Source of the DNA: DASRSE01 sp035656655
Lineage (GTDB): Bacteria > Planctomycetota > Planctomycetia > Pirellulales > DASRSE01
Assembly: GCA_035656655.1 (NCBI GenBank)
Contig: DASRSE010000134.1
Span: 1-49,726, forward strand
Length of the DNA: 49,726 bases
Direction: 5' to 3'
Positions 7,426 through 15,837 of this stretch are shown here, piece by piece. The notes beneath the pieces are model-generated. The model worked only from the letters and a program-made list of their open reading frames with translations, did no database searches and had not been told where the DNA came from. Position numbers and translations under genes: made by a program. Each line of letters starts with the position of its first letter. Position 1 is the stretch's first letter.

Positions 7426-8376
7426 ATGACCATCCGTCTGCTTCCCCTTTGGCTCGGTGCGATCGTCCTCTTGGCGACTGCGCCGGCCTTCGCGCAACAC
7501 CGCATTCTCGTGCAAGGCAATGACAAGCTCGCGATCGTCAAGGCCGACGGCAATATCGAATGGGAAATGCGCTGGGGCGACACGCACGACTTGGACCTGC
7601 TGCCGTCGGGCAACATCTTGATCCGCGAAGGCGCGGCCAAAATCGTCGAGATCGATCCCAAAACGAAAAAGGTCGTGTGGTCCTATGATTCCGCCAAGGA
7701 AAATGGCAACGCCGGCAAGGCGGTCGAGGTGCATGCCTTTCAACCCCTTCCGGACGGACACCTGATGATCGCCGAAAGCGGCATCGGCCGGATCATCGAG
7801 ATCGATCATGACGGCAAGCTGCTCAAGCAAATCAAGCTGAAGATCGACCATCCGAGCACCCATTCCGATACGCGGCTGGTGCGCAAATTAAAAACGGGCA
7901 ACTATCTAGTCAGCCACGAAAACGACGGCTGCGTGCGCGAATATGACGGCGGCACCGGCAAAGTGATTTGGGAATTCCCTGTCCCGCTGTTCGGCCAAGA
8001 GCCCAAGGGAGGGCACGGGCCGGAAGCCTTCGGCAACCATACCTTCGCCTCGGTCCGGTTGAACAACGGCAATACGCTCATCTCCACCGGCAACGGCCAT
8101 AGCGTGCTGGAAGTCACCCCCGACAAAAAAATCGTCTGGGAAATCCACCAGCACGACCTCAAGGGAATCACGCTGGCCTGGGTCACGACGCTGGAAGTCT
8201 TGCCGAACGGCCACTACGCGATCGGTAACTGTCATGCAGGCAAAGGCCAACCGCTGGTGATCGAGCTCGACCCGAAGACAAAAGAAGTCGTGTGGACGTT
8301 CGATCAATTCGACCGGTTTGGCAACGCGGTCTCGAATACCGAATTGCTCGACGTCAAAGGAGACGTGATTCGCTAG
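7426..8376 (+). CDS. Secreted PQQ-like beta-propeller protein
   Basis: A typical Sec signal peptide opens this 316-residue protein: hydrophobic core LLPLWLGAIVLLATAP, probable cleavage after AFA at about residue 24. The mature part is built from repeated propeller blades. Each carries an 'I-D-x-x-T-K-x-V-W' strand: VEIDPKTKKVVWSY, REYDGGTGKVIWEF, EVTPDKKIVWEI and ELDPKTKEVVWTF. Each also has a 'LPNG-H/N' turn (LLPSGNIL, PLPDGHLM, NNGNTLIS, VLPNGHYAIG). This resembles arylsulfotransferase-like and PQQ-binding-like propellers, but no catalytic residue set can be named, so it may be a binding or structural protein in the cell envelope. It stands alone between the terminator and a repeat cluster. 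Confidence 0.8.
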   Translation: MTIRLLPLWLGAIVLLATAPAFAQHRILVQGNDKLAIVKADGNIEWEMRWGDTHDLDLLPSGNILIREGAAKIVEIDPKTKKVVWSYDSAKENGNAGKAVEVHAFQPLPDGHLMIAESGIGRIIEIDHDGKLLKQIKLKIDHPSTHSDTRLVRKLKTGNYLVSHENDGCVREYDGGTGKVIWEFPVPLFGQEPKGGHGPEAFGNHTFASVRLNNGNTLISTGNGHSVLEVTPDKKIVWEIHQHDLKGITLAWVTTLEVLPNGHYAIGNCHAGKGQPLVIELDPKTKEVVWTFDQFDRFGNAVSNTELLDVKGDVIR

Positions 8377-8629
8377 CAGCTTGGTTTGGCTTTGGCCTGG
8401 TATTTCGTCATCCGCGCGCAGGCGAGAATGACGGTATGAGAAAGCGGTATGGCATTCGTCATTCCCGCGCAGGCGGGAATCCAGCGGCGGCAGGCCGATC
8501 GGCGGTGCACTGGATTCCCGCCTGCGCGGGAATGACGGTACGAGAAACCGTCGCCGTTCGCGGGAATGGAGAGGACTCAAAAGGTCGCGTCATGGCAAGA
8601 TTGTTACTGCGAACTGCGCCGGGAGAGCC
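8377..8629. other. Intergenic stretch carrying the palindromic repeat cluster
   Basis: Apart from the repeat units at 8407-8536, I see no gene here. A GGGAG sequence (8621-8625) five bases before the ATG at 8630 serves as ribosome binding site for the AraC gene. Confidence 0.5.
8407..8536. repeat. Cluster of three palindromic repeats of the ATTCCCGC..GCGGGAAT type
   Basis: Units at 8458-8484 and 8510-8536 are 27-base exact inverted copies of each other (core ATTCCCGCGCAGGCGGGAAT), with 25 bases between, so together they can form a long hairpin. A third, degraded unit lies at 8407-8432 with GTCAT and ATGAC ends. ACGGTATGAGAAA after the first unit and ACGGTACGAGAAA after the last show that the flank was copied too. 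The core resembles the dRS3-type repeat known from Neisseria and similar elements in many proteobacteria. It is probably a non-autonomous mobile or recombination-prone element. Confidence 0.8.
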
Positions 8630-9550
8630 ATGCTGAAGACTACGGCGGCGGCGCTCCAGTGGTATGATTCGCGGCGCGGCGAGGACCCCGTTCGTTGGCG
8701 GCAGACGGAGCTCAGGCGGGGCTCGATCGAACCGCCGCGCACGAATCTGTTTCAGATCTATTGGATCCGTGCGGGCGAAGGCCAGTTTTTCGCGGACGCC
8801 GGCGACCATCGCTACCAGCGCGAGCGGTTGTTGTTTTTCACCCCTTATCAGTATCTGCGGTTTCTGCCGGCCCGCGCGGGCCACGCCGACGTGTTGCAAT
8901 TTCACGCCAATTTTCTCTGCGTGGAAACCTTTCACGCGGAGACCGGATGCAGCGGCGTGCTGTTCAATGACCCGTATGGCAGCCCGCAGATCGCGCTGGA
9001 TCGCGCGAGCAAAACCGAATGGAGCCACCTGTTGAGCCGCATCCGCGACGAACTCGCCGCGCGGCGGTTGGCCTACCAAGAAGTTTTACGGAGTTATGTG
9101 CGGGCGTTGTTGATCGTGGCGACGCGGCGCAAGCTGGACTCGCGCCGCCGCGCGGTTCGCGGCGCGGCCTCGTCGCATCCGATTCTCGAGGAGCTCCGCG
9201 AAGCGATCGAAGCCAACTATCCGCGGTTGCATGCGCCGGCCGATTATGCGGCCTTGCTGCACGTCACGCCGAAAACCCTGGGGCGAATTGTCCGCCAGGA
9301 GTTGAACAAAACTTTGACGAACCTGATTCGCGATCGGCTGCTAATCCATGCCAAATGGCAATTGCTCCATACGCGCCAGCCAATCAAGCAAATCTCCGCC
9401 GAGTTGGGCTTTCGCGACGAACTTTATTTCAGCCGCTTGTTCAAAAAGGGAACCGGCGTTTCGCCCGCCTTTTTTCGCGAGTTTGAATGGGAGATTCGCG
9501 GCACGAGCAATTTGTCCATCCCTTCGGGCAATTCGCCCATTCAAGCGTAG
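8630..9550 (+). CDS. AraC-family transcriptional regulator
   Basis: The 306-residue protein has an N-terminal cupin-like sensor domain (about 20-160, with FQIYWIRAGEGQFFADAG and RERLLFFTPYQYLRF) and a C-terminal AraC double helix-turn-helix (about 187-287). The second HTH shows the family signature QISAELGFRDELYFSRLFKKGTG. Two Cys lie in the sensor domain, in NFLCVETFHAETGCSG; a redox role cannot be concluded. The next gene on the same strand, 76 bases on, encodes a DUF417 membrane protein, and AraC/DUF417 pairs recall rclR-rclC of Escherichia coli, though here rclA and rclB are missing. Confidence 0.88.
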   Translation: MLKTTAAALQWYDSRRGEDPVRWRQTELRRGSIEPPRTNLFQIYWIRAGEGQFFADAGDHRYQRERLLFFTPYQYLRFLPARAGHADVLQFHANFLCVETFHAETGCSGVLFNDPYGSPQIALDRASKTEWSHLLSRIRDELAARRLAYQEVLRSYVRALLIVATRRKLDSRRRAVRGAASSHPILEELREAIEANYPRLHAPADYAALLHVTPKTLGRIVRQELNKTLTNLIRDRLLIHAKWQLLHTRQPIKQISAELGFRDELYFSRLFKKGTGVSPAFFREFEWEIRGTSNLSIPSGNSPIQA

Positions 9551-9626
9551 CCGCGCAGCGACGATACTCTGAATCGGGCGGTCGCACGGGGCGGCCGGCC
9601 GATTCCTTTTTTTCCCAGGTGCCGCA

Positions 9627-10220
9627 ATGAGTCTCCTCTCGGTCTATCAAACTATGGCCCGCGCCGATCGGCTGGGCGTTTGTGTCACGCGTCTCGGCTT
9701 GATCGTTGTGTTGCTGTGGATCGGCGGTCTGAAGGCATTTCGCTACGAGGACGAAGGAATCATCCCGTTCGTCGCGAACAGCCCCTTCATGCGATTCTTG
9801 CTGGCCGATCCGGACCACTACCAGGCGCACAAAAACCCGGAAGGGGCCAATGTCCCTGCCAATCGCGAATGGCACGAGCAGAATCGGACGTATCTGTTTG
9901 CGTATGGATTGGGATCGCTCATCGTGCTGTACGGCCTGCTGCTCTGCTTCGATCCGTGGCTGCCGCAGGTGGCCGCGATCGGCAGCTTGCTGGTGTTCCT
10001 CATGTCGCTCGTGACCTTGTCGTTTCTCATCACCACGCCGGAGTGTTGGGTGCCAAACTTGGGGGGCGAAGTCCACGGATTTCCGTATCTGAGCGGCCCC
10101 GGGCGGCTGGTCATCAAAGACGCCATCATGATGGGCGCGGCGCTGGTGACGATGGCCGATTCTGCGAAAAAATATCTCGTGCGCCGGGCTGCCAAGCCGC
10201 GCAGCGCGACGAAACTTTAG
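9627..10220 (+). CDS. DUF417 family inner-membrane protein (RclC/YkgB-like)
   Basis: A 197-residue polytopic protein with four likely membrane helices: LGLIVVLLWIGGLKAF (about 22-38), YLFAYGLGSLIVLYGLLLCF (about 89-108), VAAIGSLLVFLMSLVTLSFLI (about 114-135) and a C-terminal one near 160-176 (VIKDAIMMGAALVTMA). The short conserved stretches IGGLKAFRYEDEGIIPFV and GRLVIKDAIMMGAA are typical of DUF417, as is the long periplasmic loop. In E. coli the relative RclC contributes to survival of reactive chlorine, but its molecular function is unknown. Its position behind an AraC regulator suggests control by it. Confidence 0.82.
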   Translation: MSLLSVYQTMARADRLGVCVTRLGLIVVLLWIGGLKAFRYEDEGIIPFVANSPFMRFLLADPDHYQAHKNPEGANVPANREWHEQNRTYLFAYGLGSLIVLYGLLLCFDPWLPQVAAIGSLLVFLMSLVTLSFLITTPECWVPNLGGEVHGFPYLSGPGRLVIKDAIMMGAALVTMADSAKKYLVRRAAKPRSATKL

Positions 10221-10236
10221 CGGCCGGAGACGCCGC

Positions 10237-10650
10237 TCAGGCGACGGTGTTCACCATCCAAGTGATGCCGAATCGATCGACGACCATGCCAAAACAGGGG
10301 GAGAAAAACGTTTTGCCGATCGGCATGCTGATTTTTCCTCCGTCGCTGAGGCCTTGGAACAGGCGCTGCGCCTCGGCCGCGTCGCGCGTTTGCAACGACA
10401 CGGCAAACCCGCCAAATTTCGCTTGGCCGCTGCAATGGCCGTCGGACGCCATCACTACGCTCTCGCCGACGCGAAAGCTGACGTGCAATATCTTCTGTTC
10501 CGAGCCGGGCGGAATCTGGTCCGCCGGCACGGGATCAGGCGCATCGCCGTAGCGCATCAGCATCTCGACTTTCGCGCCCAGCGCCTGCTGATAAAACTCC
10601 AGCGCCTCTTCGCATTGGCCCTCGAAAAAAAGATAGGTTTGCACGAGCAT
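10237..10650 (-). CDS. VOC-family protein, PhnB/YjdN-like
   Basis: A 137-residue protein of the vicinal-oxygen-chelate (glyoxalase-like) fold, full length for the PhnB-like group. The N-terminus QTYLFFEGQCEEALEFYQQALGAKVEMLMRYGD is the family hallmark, and the end GKTFFSPCFGMVVDRFGITWMVN carries the usual 'FGxxxDxFGxxW'. A good ribosome site (AGGAGA) precedes the ATG. Such proteins commonly accompany DGPF proteins and ECF42-type sigma factors, as here, so it is probably the last gene of that regulon. The substrate is unknown. Confidence 0.88.
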   Translation of the reverse strand: MLVQTYLFFEGQCEEALEFYQQALGAKVEMLMRYGDAPDPVPADQIPPGSEQKILHVSFRVGESVVMASDGHCSGQAKFGGFAVSLQTRDAAEAQRLFQGLSDGGKISMPIGKTFFSPCFGMVVDRFGITWMVNTVA

Positions 10651-10746
10651 CGGTGTCTCCTTGCGGCAAATAGGAATTCATGAAGAAGGGAACGATTTTG
10701 CGGCCGAGGTGCTTCGCGCGCGGCCTGCCCGCGGCCCTGGCCGCAC

Positions 10747-11103
10747 CTAGGTTTGCGGCAGTCCGGTCAACTCCAGCACGGGCCGGATTTCGACCGTTCC
10801 TTTTCGCGCGCCCGGCACGCGGCCCGCGATGCCGATCGCTTCATTTAAATCTTGCGCTTCGATCAGAAAGTAGCCGCCGAGTTGTTCGCGCGTTTCGGCG
10901 AAGGGCCCATCGGTCACGAGCCGCTTGCCGCCGCGGACGCGGACGCTGGTTGCCGAGCCGACCGGCTGCAACGGCGAGGCGGCGACGAACTGCCCGCGAG
11001 CATACAGTTCGTGCGTCAGATCGGTCGATTCCTCGTAGCAGTCTTGGCGTTCCGCGTCGGTCCACGCATCCTCGGCCGCATAAATCAGCAGCATGTATTT
11101 CAT
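10747..11103 (-). CDS. YCII/DGPF-domain protein
   Basis: Start MKYMLLIYAAEDAWTDAE gives a 118-residue protein of normal family length. The DGPF signature is LVTDGPFAETREQLGGYFLI (about 64-83), followed by LNEAIGIAGRVPGARKGTVEIRPVLE. The family has a ferredoxin-like dimeric fold. Its biochemical role is not established, although its genes are the standard neighbours of ECF42 sigma factors. The longer in-frame start at 11181 would add 26 residues without family support. It lies 58 bases behind a second DGPF gene. Confidence 0.9.
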   Translation of the reverse strand: MKYMLLIYAAEDAWTDAERQDCYEESTDLTHELYARGQFVAASPLQPVGSATSVRVRGGKRLVTDGPFAETREQLGGYFLIEAQDLNEAIGIAGRVPGARKGTVEIRPVLELTGLPQT

Positions 11104-11161
11104 GGCGCACTCCAGAGCTTGAATCGAGAGGTTTCGTCGAAGGCTGGCGAACGGCCAGCGG

Positions 11162-11596
11162 CTACGATTTCTGCGCGGCAATCTGTTCGCGCAAGCGAGT
11201 TTCGTGTTCGAGGATCTGAGGCGTCAGTTCGGCGCCGAAGTCGGCCGGATCGAAGATTTGCCGAATTTCAATCAAACCCTCTTCGCCCGCGCCCATCGGA
11301 GCGGGACAGCGCTTCACCCAATCGATTGCGGCTTGAAGCGATGCGACTTTCCAAAGCCAAAAGCCGGCGACCAACTCCTTCGTTTCGGCAAACGGGCCGT
11401 CGATGACGGTGGCTTGACCGTCTTTAAAGCGAACTCGCGCCCCTTTTGAACTTGGATGGAGCCCTTCGCCCGCTTGCATGATGCCGGCCTGAACTAATTC
11501 TTCGTTGTACTTGCCCATCGCTTCCAGCAGCTCGCGTTTCGGCATCGCGCCGGCCTCATAGGCAGCGTTTGCTTTGACCATCACGATAAATCGCAT
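11162..11596 (-). CDS. YCII/DGPF-domain protein (paralogue with C-terminal extension)
   Basis: The 144-residue protein starts MRFIVMVKANAAYEAGAMP and carries VIDGPFAETKELVAGFWLW (about 73-91), the DGPF motif, followed by EEGLIEIRQIFDPADFG. Its C-terminus is longer than the neighbouring paralogue and ends in a charged helix (LEHETRLREQIAAQKS). A strong ribosome site (CAGGAGAAAC) precedes the start. A candidate ECF42 promoter (TGTCGA-17-CGAC) lies 82-112 bases upstream, which makes it the first gene of the sigma-dependent unit. Confidence 0.9.
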   Translation of the reverse strand: MRFIVMVKANAAYEAGAMPKRELLEAMGKYNEELVQAGIMQAGEGLHPSSKGARVRFKDGQATVIDGPFAETKELVAGFWLWKVASLQAAIDWVKRCPAPMGAGEEGLIEIRQIFDPADFGAELTPQILEHETRLREQIAAQKS

Positions 11597-11677
11597 CGTT
11601 GTTTCTCCTGAAAAATGGGGCTCGCGAAAGTCGCCCGCCGCGGACCGGCCGGACTTCGCAAGATTGGTTGAACGTAA

Positions 11678-11708
11678 AATAGTCGTCTGGACTGATCTCG
11701 TTTCGACA
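11678..11708 (-). promoter_or_regulatory. Candidate ECF42-dependent promoter
   Basis: On the minus strand TGTCGA (11703-11708) is followed after 17 bases by CGACTATT (11678-11685). As I recall the literature, ECF42 promoters have TGTCGA at -35 and a CGA(T/C)-like -10. The site lies between the sigma gene and the first DGPF gene and points at the latter. No second TGTCGA was found upstream of the sigma gene itself. Confidence 0.55.
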
Positions 11709-11826
11709 ACGGGCCGTTTTTTTTTGGAAAATTCCTTTTTGCCGGCGCCACTGCGAATGGTGGTTCGTTCCGGCCGCGGCGAGCCTGAAAAAACGATCGT
11801 CGCCTGCTCTCCAGTCCGCCGTGCGA

Positions 11827-13080
11827 TCAGGCCGGCGGCTCGGAAAGTTCCTCGAGCCGGCGCTGCAAAAAACGGCGTTCCGGCGCTTGATTGGCCAGCG
11901 CGAGTGCTTGCCGATAGGCCGTTTTCGCGTCGTGCAGATTTCCCATCCGCCGCAACAGGTCGGCCCGCGCGGCATGCGCCAGATGATAGTCGCTCAATGC
12001 GCCGCGCGCGAGGATCGCATCGATCCGCGCCAATCCTGCCGCGGGTCCGTCGCGCATCGCCAAGGCAACCGCTTGGTTCAACTCGACGACGGGCGATTCG
12101 CCCAGGCGGAGCAACCCTTCGTATAAGGCGACAATCTGAGCCCAATCGGTGGCTGCCGCCGTCGGCGCCGAGGCGTGCACGGCCGCGATGGCCGCTTGAA
12201 TCGAATATCCGCCCGGCTCCTGCGCCAGCGCCTGTTCAACGAGGCGAATCCCTTCGGCGATTTGCTCTTGATTCCAAAGCGCCCGGTTTTGCTCTTCCAG
12301 CAAGATGAGCTCGCCAGTGGGAGATGTTCGCGCCGGCCGCCGCGACTCGGTGAGCAGCATCAGGCCCAGCAGCCCCAGCGTTTCTGCGTGCGGCAGCAAA
12401 TCCACCAGCAGACGGCCGAGGCGGATCGCCTCGCTGGTCAGGTCGGGCCGGGTCAGCACAGCGCCCGACGAGGCGGAATAGCCTTCGTTGAAGACGAGGT
12501 AGATGACCTGCAAGACCGCCTCGAGCCGTTGCGGCAATTCCTCCGGCGCCGGTAGTTGATACGGAATCCGCGCATCGCGAATTTTGGTCTTGGCCCGCAC
12601 GATCCGCTGCGCGAGCGTGGCCGGCGTGGTGAGAAAGGCGCTGGCGATTGCTTCGGTCGTCAGCCCGCAGACCTCGCGCAGCGTCAAGGCGACTTGCGCG
12701 TCCTGGCGCAGGGCCGGGTGGCAACACGTAAACACGAGCCGCAAGGGATCGTCCGCGATCGTTTGTTCGTCCGGTTCCGGTTCGGCGGCAGGCAGGCGCG
12801 CGGCCAGTTCGCCGAGCGAGGCGTTAAAGCGCGCTCGCCGCCGGAGCGCATCGATCGCCCGAAATCGGCCAGTCGAAACGAGCCACGCCCGCGGATTCGC
12901 CGGAATGCCCTCGCGCGGCCACTGTTCTAGCGCCGCCGCAAAGGCATCGTGCAGCGCTTCTTCGGCCAACTCAAAATCGCCCAACAGACGGATCAAGGTG
13001 GCAAACACCCGCCGCGATTCGCTCTGATAGATGGCATCGACTTGCTGCCGGGTCGAGTCCGCAAGAGGGTTGCTGGCCAT
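11827..13080 (-). CDS. ECF42-type RNA polymerase sigma factor with C-terminal TPR-like extension
   Basis: A 417-residue protein. Region 2 is at about 13-85 (VFATLIRLLGDFELAEEALHDAFA, then AWLVSTGRFRAIDALRRRAR) and region 4 at about 112-172 (LRLVFTCCHPALRQDAQVALTLR and the HTH TTEAIASAFLTTPATLAQRI). The long C-terminal part begins QVIYLVFNEGYSASSG (about 191) and is helical and TPR-like (LARIDAILARGALSDYHLAHAARADLLRRMG). This layout is that of ECF42, a group that lacks a dedicated anti-sigma factor and uses its extension for control. The downstream genes (two DGPF, one VOC) are its known type of target. The start at 13080 gives the canonical N-terminus; upstream in-frame codons are untranslated leader. 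Confidence 0.92.
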   Translation of the reverse strand: MASNPLADSTRQQVDAIYQSESRRVFATLIRLLGDFELAEEALHDAFAAALEQWPREGIPANPRAWLVSTGRFRAIDALRRRARFNASLGELAARLPAAEPEPDEQTIADDPLRLVFTCCHPALRQDAQVALTLREVCGLTTEAIASAFLTTPATLAQRIVRAKTKIRDARIPYQLPAPEELPQRLEAVLQVIYLVFNEGYSASSGAVLTRPDLTSEAIRLGRLLVDLLPHAETLGLLGLMLLTESRRPARTSPTGELILLEEQNRALWNQEQIAEGIRLVEQALAQEPGGYSIQAAIAAVHASAPTAAATDWAQIVALYEGLLRLGESPVVELNQAVALAMRDGPAAGLARIDAILARGALSDYHLAHAARADLLRRMGNLHDAKTAYRQALALANQAPERRFLQRRLEELSEPPA

Positions 13081-13205
13081 ACCGAAAATCTCGCGCTGCG
13101 CTCCGTTAAGCACCGGTTCACTCCGCTCCGTGCGGTCCATTGGAGCGAACCCGCGCCGTGGAATCAACGGCCGCCGCGCGCGGAACCGGCGCCGCGCGAG
13201 CCATT

Positions 13206-13496
13206 TCAATAAGCGAGCAGCGATCGCGTGAGATAATCGCTGAGCGTAAAAGCGACCAGAATCGCGAACCAAAACAGGCCTCCCGCGAACATGATCCAGG
13301 TCAGCCGGGCGCTGTACCAAGCGTGCATGAAGATCAAGATCACGAGCGCCCCCTTGGCCGCGGCGATTCCCAGCCCGACGATCAGATGCCAGCGGCCCAG
13401 GTCCACGAACGAGACGCCGACTGTTAATAGCGTCAGCAGCAGCAACGCGCCGTAGACGATAAAATAGACGCCCGGAGAAATCACTTTTTCGGACAT
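13206..13496 (-). CDS. Cytochrome c oxidase subunit IV (small membrane subunit)
   Basis: A 96-residue protein with three hydrophobic helices (VYFIVYGALLLLTLLTVGVSF, LIVGLGIAAAKGALVILIFMHA and WIMFAGGLFWFAILVAFTL). The AKGALVILIFMHAWYS segment is typical of the CtaF/CyoD-like fourth subunit of caa3 oxidases. It is the last gene of the respiratory operon, 22 bases after coxC. It probably stabilises the oxidase in the membrane; it has no cofactor ligands. Confidence 0.85.
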   Translation of the reverse strand: MSEKVISPGVYFIVYGALLLLTLLTVGVSFVDLGRWHLIVGLGIAAAKGALVILIFMHAWYSARLTWIMFAGGLFWFAILVAFTLSDYLTRSLLAY

Positions 13497-13518
13497 GACA
13501 AACCTCTTCTCCCTCGAG

Positions 13519-14190
13519 TCAGACGAGACTGGTCCGCGTCGCCACGAGATAGAGCAGCGGCAGCAGAAAGATCCAGACGACATCGACAAAATGCCAATAT
13601 AAGCCGAAGACTTCCACCGGCGTGTAATAGGCAGGCGAAAACCGGCCTTGTTTCGCCCGCACGGTCAGCAGCAGTAAAATCACGATCCCAATCGTCAAGT
13701 GAATCGCATGCAGCCCGGTGAGCACGTAGTAGAACACCAAGAACAATTCCACATGCTCGGGGCGCGTTTCGGCCGAAAACCATTCCGACGGCTGAAACGC
13801 CAGGCCAGGGACCAAGTTCTCGCGGTAATCGAGATAATACTCGACTCCTTTAAGCACCATGAACAGCGTCCCCAAGAGGGCCGTCAGGCTCAGACAGAGG
13901 ACCAGCCGGCGCTGCAAGTTGACCTGCGCGGCATGCACCGCCAACGCCATGGTCAAACTGCTCGTCAGCAGGACGCCCGTGTTGATGCCCCCGATCAGCA
14001 GATTCAAATGGTCGCTGGCCAAGGCAAACGCGCGCGGAAACTGCATCCGGTAGACGATGTAGCCGGTGAAGACGGCGCCGAAGACCATGATTTCGGTCGC
14101 GAGAAAAATCCACATTCCGAGCTTCCCTGCCTCGCGCTGTTGCTCGGCGGTGTCGAAATGCGAAGCGCGATGCGAGCTATCCGTTGACAC
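13519..14190 (-). CDS. coxC: Cytochrome c oxidase subunit III
   Basis: The 223-residue product has five membrane helices, usual for short caa3-type subunit III. Typical stretches are GKLGMWIFLATEIMVFGAVFTGYI near the start, then HLNLLIGGINTGVLLTSSLTMALA, the GVEY loop (about 115), FYYVLTGLHAIHLTIGI and the end VFGLYWHFVDVVWIFLLPLLYL. These are hallmarks of the family, including the conserved YWHFVDVVW. The start codon is GTG (MSTDSSHR) and overlaps the end of coxA by 14 bases, so translation is coupled. It contributes to stability and proton uptake of the oxidase and binds no metal. Confidence 0.93.
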   Translation of the reverse strand: MSTDSSHRASHFDTAEQQREAGKLGMWIFLATEIMVFGAVFTGYIVYRMQFPRAFALASDHLNLLIGGINTGVLLTSSLTMALAVHAAQVNLQRRLVLCLSLTALLGTLFMVLKGVEYYLDYRENLVPGLAFQPSEWFSAETRPEHVELFLVFYYVLTGLHAIHLTIGIVILLLLTVRAKQGRFSPAYYTPVEVFGLYWHFVDVVWIFLLPLLYLVATRTSLV

Positions 14191-15829
14191 GATCGTCCTC
14201 GCGGTAAGAGTACTCGTAGGGTCCGCTGGTCACGATCGGCGTTTCGTCGAAGTTTTCGGTCGGCGGGGGCGAAGGAGTTTGCCATTCCAGACCGGTCGCT
14301 CCCCACGGATTAGGTCCGGCGATTTTGCCATATTTGAGCGAATAGAGAAAATAGCAGAGGGGCAGCAAGTAGCCGAGCGCCAGAATCGAAGCCCCCGCCG
14401 ACGACATCACGTTCAGCACCTGAAAGCGGGGCGCATAGTGGTGATAGCGCCGCGGCATGCCAAGGTAACCGAGGACAAATTGGGGCATGAACGTGAGAAT
14501 AAAACCGAAGAAGATCAACAGCGCGGCCAGTCTGCCCCACCCCTCGGAATACAAGCGGCCGGTCATTTTCGGCCACCAATAGTGGAGCGCCCCCATATAA
14601 GCCATCACCATCCCTCCGACCATGATGAAATGAAAGTGGGCGATTACGAAGTAGGTGTCATGGACGTGAATATCGACCCCCAGCGCCGCGAGAAACAAGC
14701 CCGTCAGTCCGCCGACGGTAAAGAGCCCGATAAACCCGAGCGAAAAGAGCATGGGCGTGTGATAGGTGATCGACCCCTTGTAAAGCGTGGCGGTCCAGTT
14801 GAAGACTTTGATGCCCGAGGGGATCGCCACGAGATAACTCATTAGTGAAAAAGCCAGGGCGGCGTAGGCCGACTGTCCGGCGACAAACATGTGATGCCCC
14901 CAGACCAAGAATCCGAGCACGGCAATGCCCATGCTGGAGAAGGCGATAAAGGTATAGCCAAAAATGTTCTTCCGCGAAAAACACGGAATGATCTCGCTCA
15001 CTACGCCCATCCCCGGCAGAATCATGATGTACACCGCCGGATGCGAATAGAACCAAAACAAGTGCTGAAACAAGAGCGGATCCCCTTGCCGGCTGGGGTC
15101 GAAAATCCCGATCCCCGTGATTCGCTCGATCGCCAACAAAGCCAGCACCATCGTCAGGACCGGCGTGCCGAGCAAGAAGATGATGCTCGTCGCGTACATC
15201 GACCAAATGAACAGCGGCAGGCGAAACCACGTGAGCCCCGGCGCGCGCATGCGGTGGATCGTCACCAAGAAATTCAGTCCGGTCAGAATCGACGAAAAGC
15301 CGACAATCAAAATGCCAAACGCCATCGGCAAGACATTCGTATTGGCCTTGGCCGTGCTATAGGGCGTATAGAAGGTCCAGCCGGTGTCGGTCCCGCCGCT
15401 CAAGATCGCCCACAGGACAAACACCGCGCCGACGATATAGATGTACCAACTCAGCAAGTTGAGACGCGGAAAGGCGAGGTCGCGGGCGCCGATCATCAGC
15501 GGCACGAAAAAATTGCCCAGCACCGCCGGAATCGAAGGGATCAAAAAGAAAAAGACCATCACGACGCCATGCATCGTGAACAGTTTGTTGTAGGTCTGAG
15601 TGCGGACCAGCGCGCCGTGCGGGGTGAGCAATTCCAAGCGGATCAACGTGGCGGCGGCCCCGCCGATAAAAAACATCAGCGTGATCGAAATCAAATACAA
15701 CAGCGCGATGCGCTTATGGTCGGTCGTGAGGAGCCACGACTTCACCCCGTACGATTCGTTCAAATAATTCGTCGGCGCGGCCGGCGGCAACGGCTGAATC
15801 AGGGGCGGTTTTGGCTTCGAGGGGTCCAT
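14177..15829 (-). CDS. coxA: Cytochrome c oxidase subunit I, A2-type haem-copper oxidase
   Basis: A 550-residue, roughly 12-helix protein holding haem a, haem a3 and CuB. The CuB site shows FWFYSHPAVYIMILPGMG with the His-Tyr pair and VWGHHMFVAG with two further His; the haem a3/haem a ligands are in HDTYFVIAHFHFIMVGG. The helix VI motif reads YSHPAVY instead of GHPEVY: the D-channel Glu is absent and a Tyr-Ser pair is present. In the haem-copper classification this defines subfamily A2, as in Rhodothermus marinus caa3. It reduces O2 to water and pumps protons. It follows coxB after eight bases. Confidence 0.95.
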   Translation of the reverse strand: MDPSKPKPPLIQPLPPAAPTNYLNESYGVKSWLLTTDHKRIALLYLISITLMFFIGGAAATLIRLELLTPHGALVRTQTYNKLFTMHGVVMVFFFLIPSIPAVLGNFFVPLMIGARDLAFPRLNLLSWYIYIVGAVFVLWAILSGGTDTGWTFYTPYSTAKANTNVLPMAFGILIVGFSSILTGLNFLVTIHRMRAPGLTWFRLPLFIWSMYATSIIFLLGTPVLTMVLALLAIERITGIGIFDPSRQGDPLLFQHLFWFYSHPAVYIMILPGMGVVSEIIPCFSRKNIFGYTFIAFSSMGIAVLGFLVWGHHMFVAGQSAYAALAFSLMSYLVAIPSGIKVFNWTATLYKGSITYHTPMLFSLGFIGLFTVGGLTGLFLAALGVDIHVHDTYFVIAHFHFIMVGGMVMAYMGALHYWWPKMTGRLYSEGWGRLAALLIFFGFILTFMPQFVLGYLGMPRRYHHYAPRFQVLNVMSSAGASILALGYLLPLCYFLYSLKYGKIAGPNPWGATGLEWQTPSPPPTENFDETPIVTSGPYEYSYREDDRVNG

Positions 15830-15837
15830 AAATCGAG

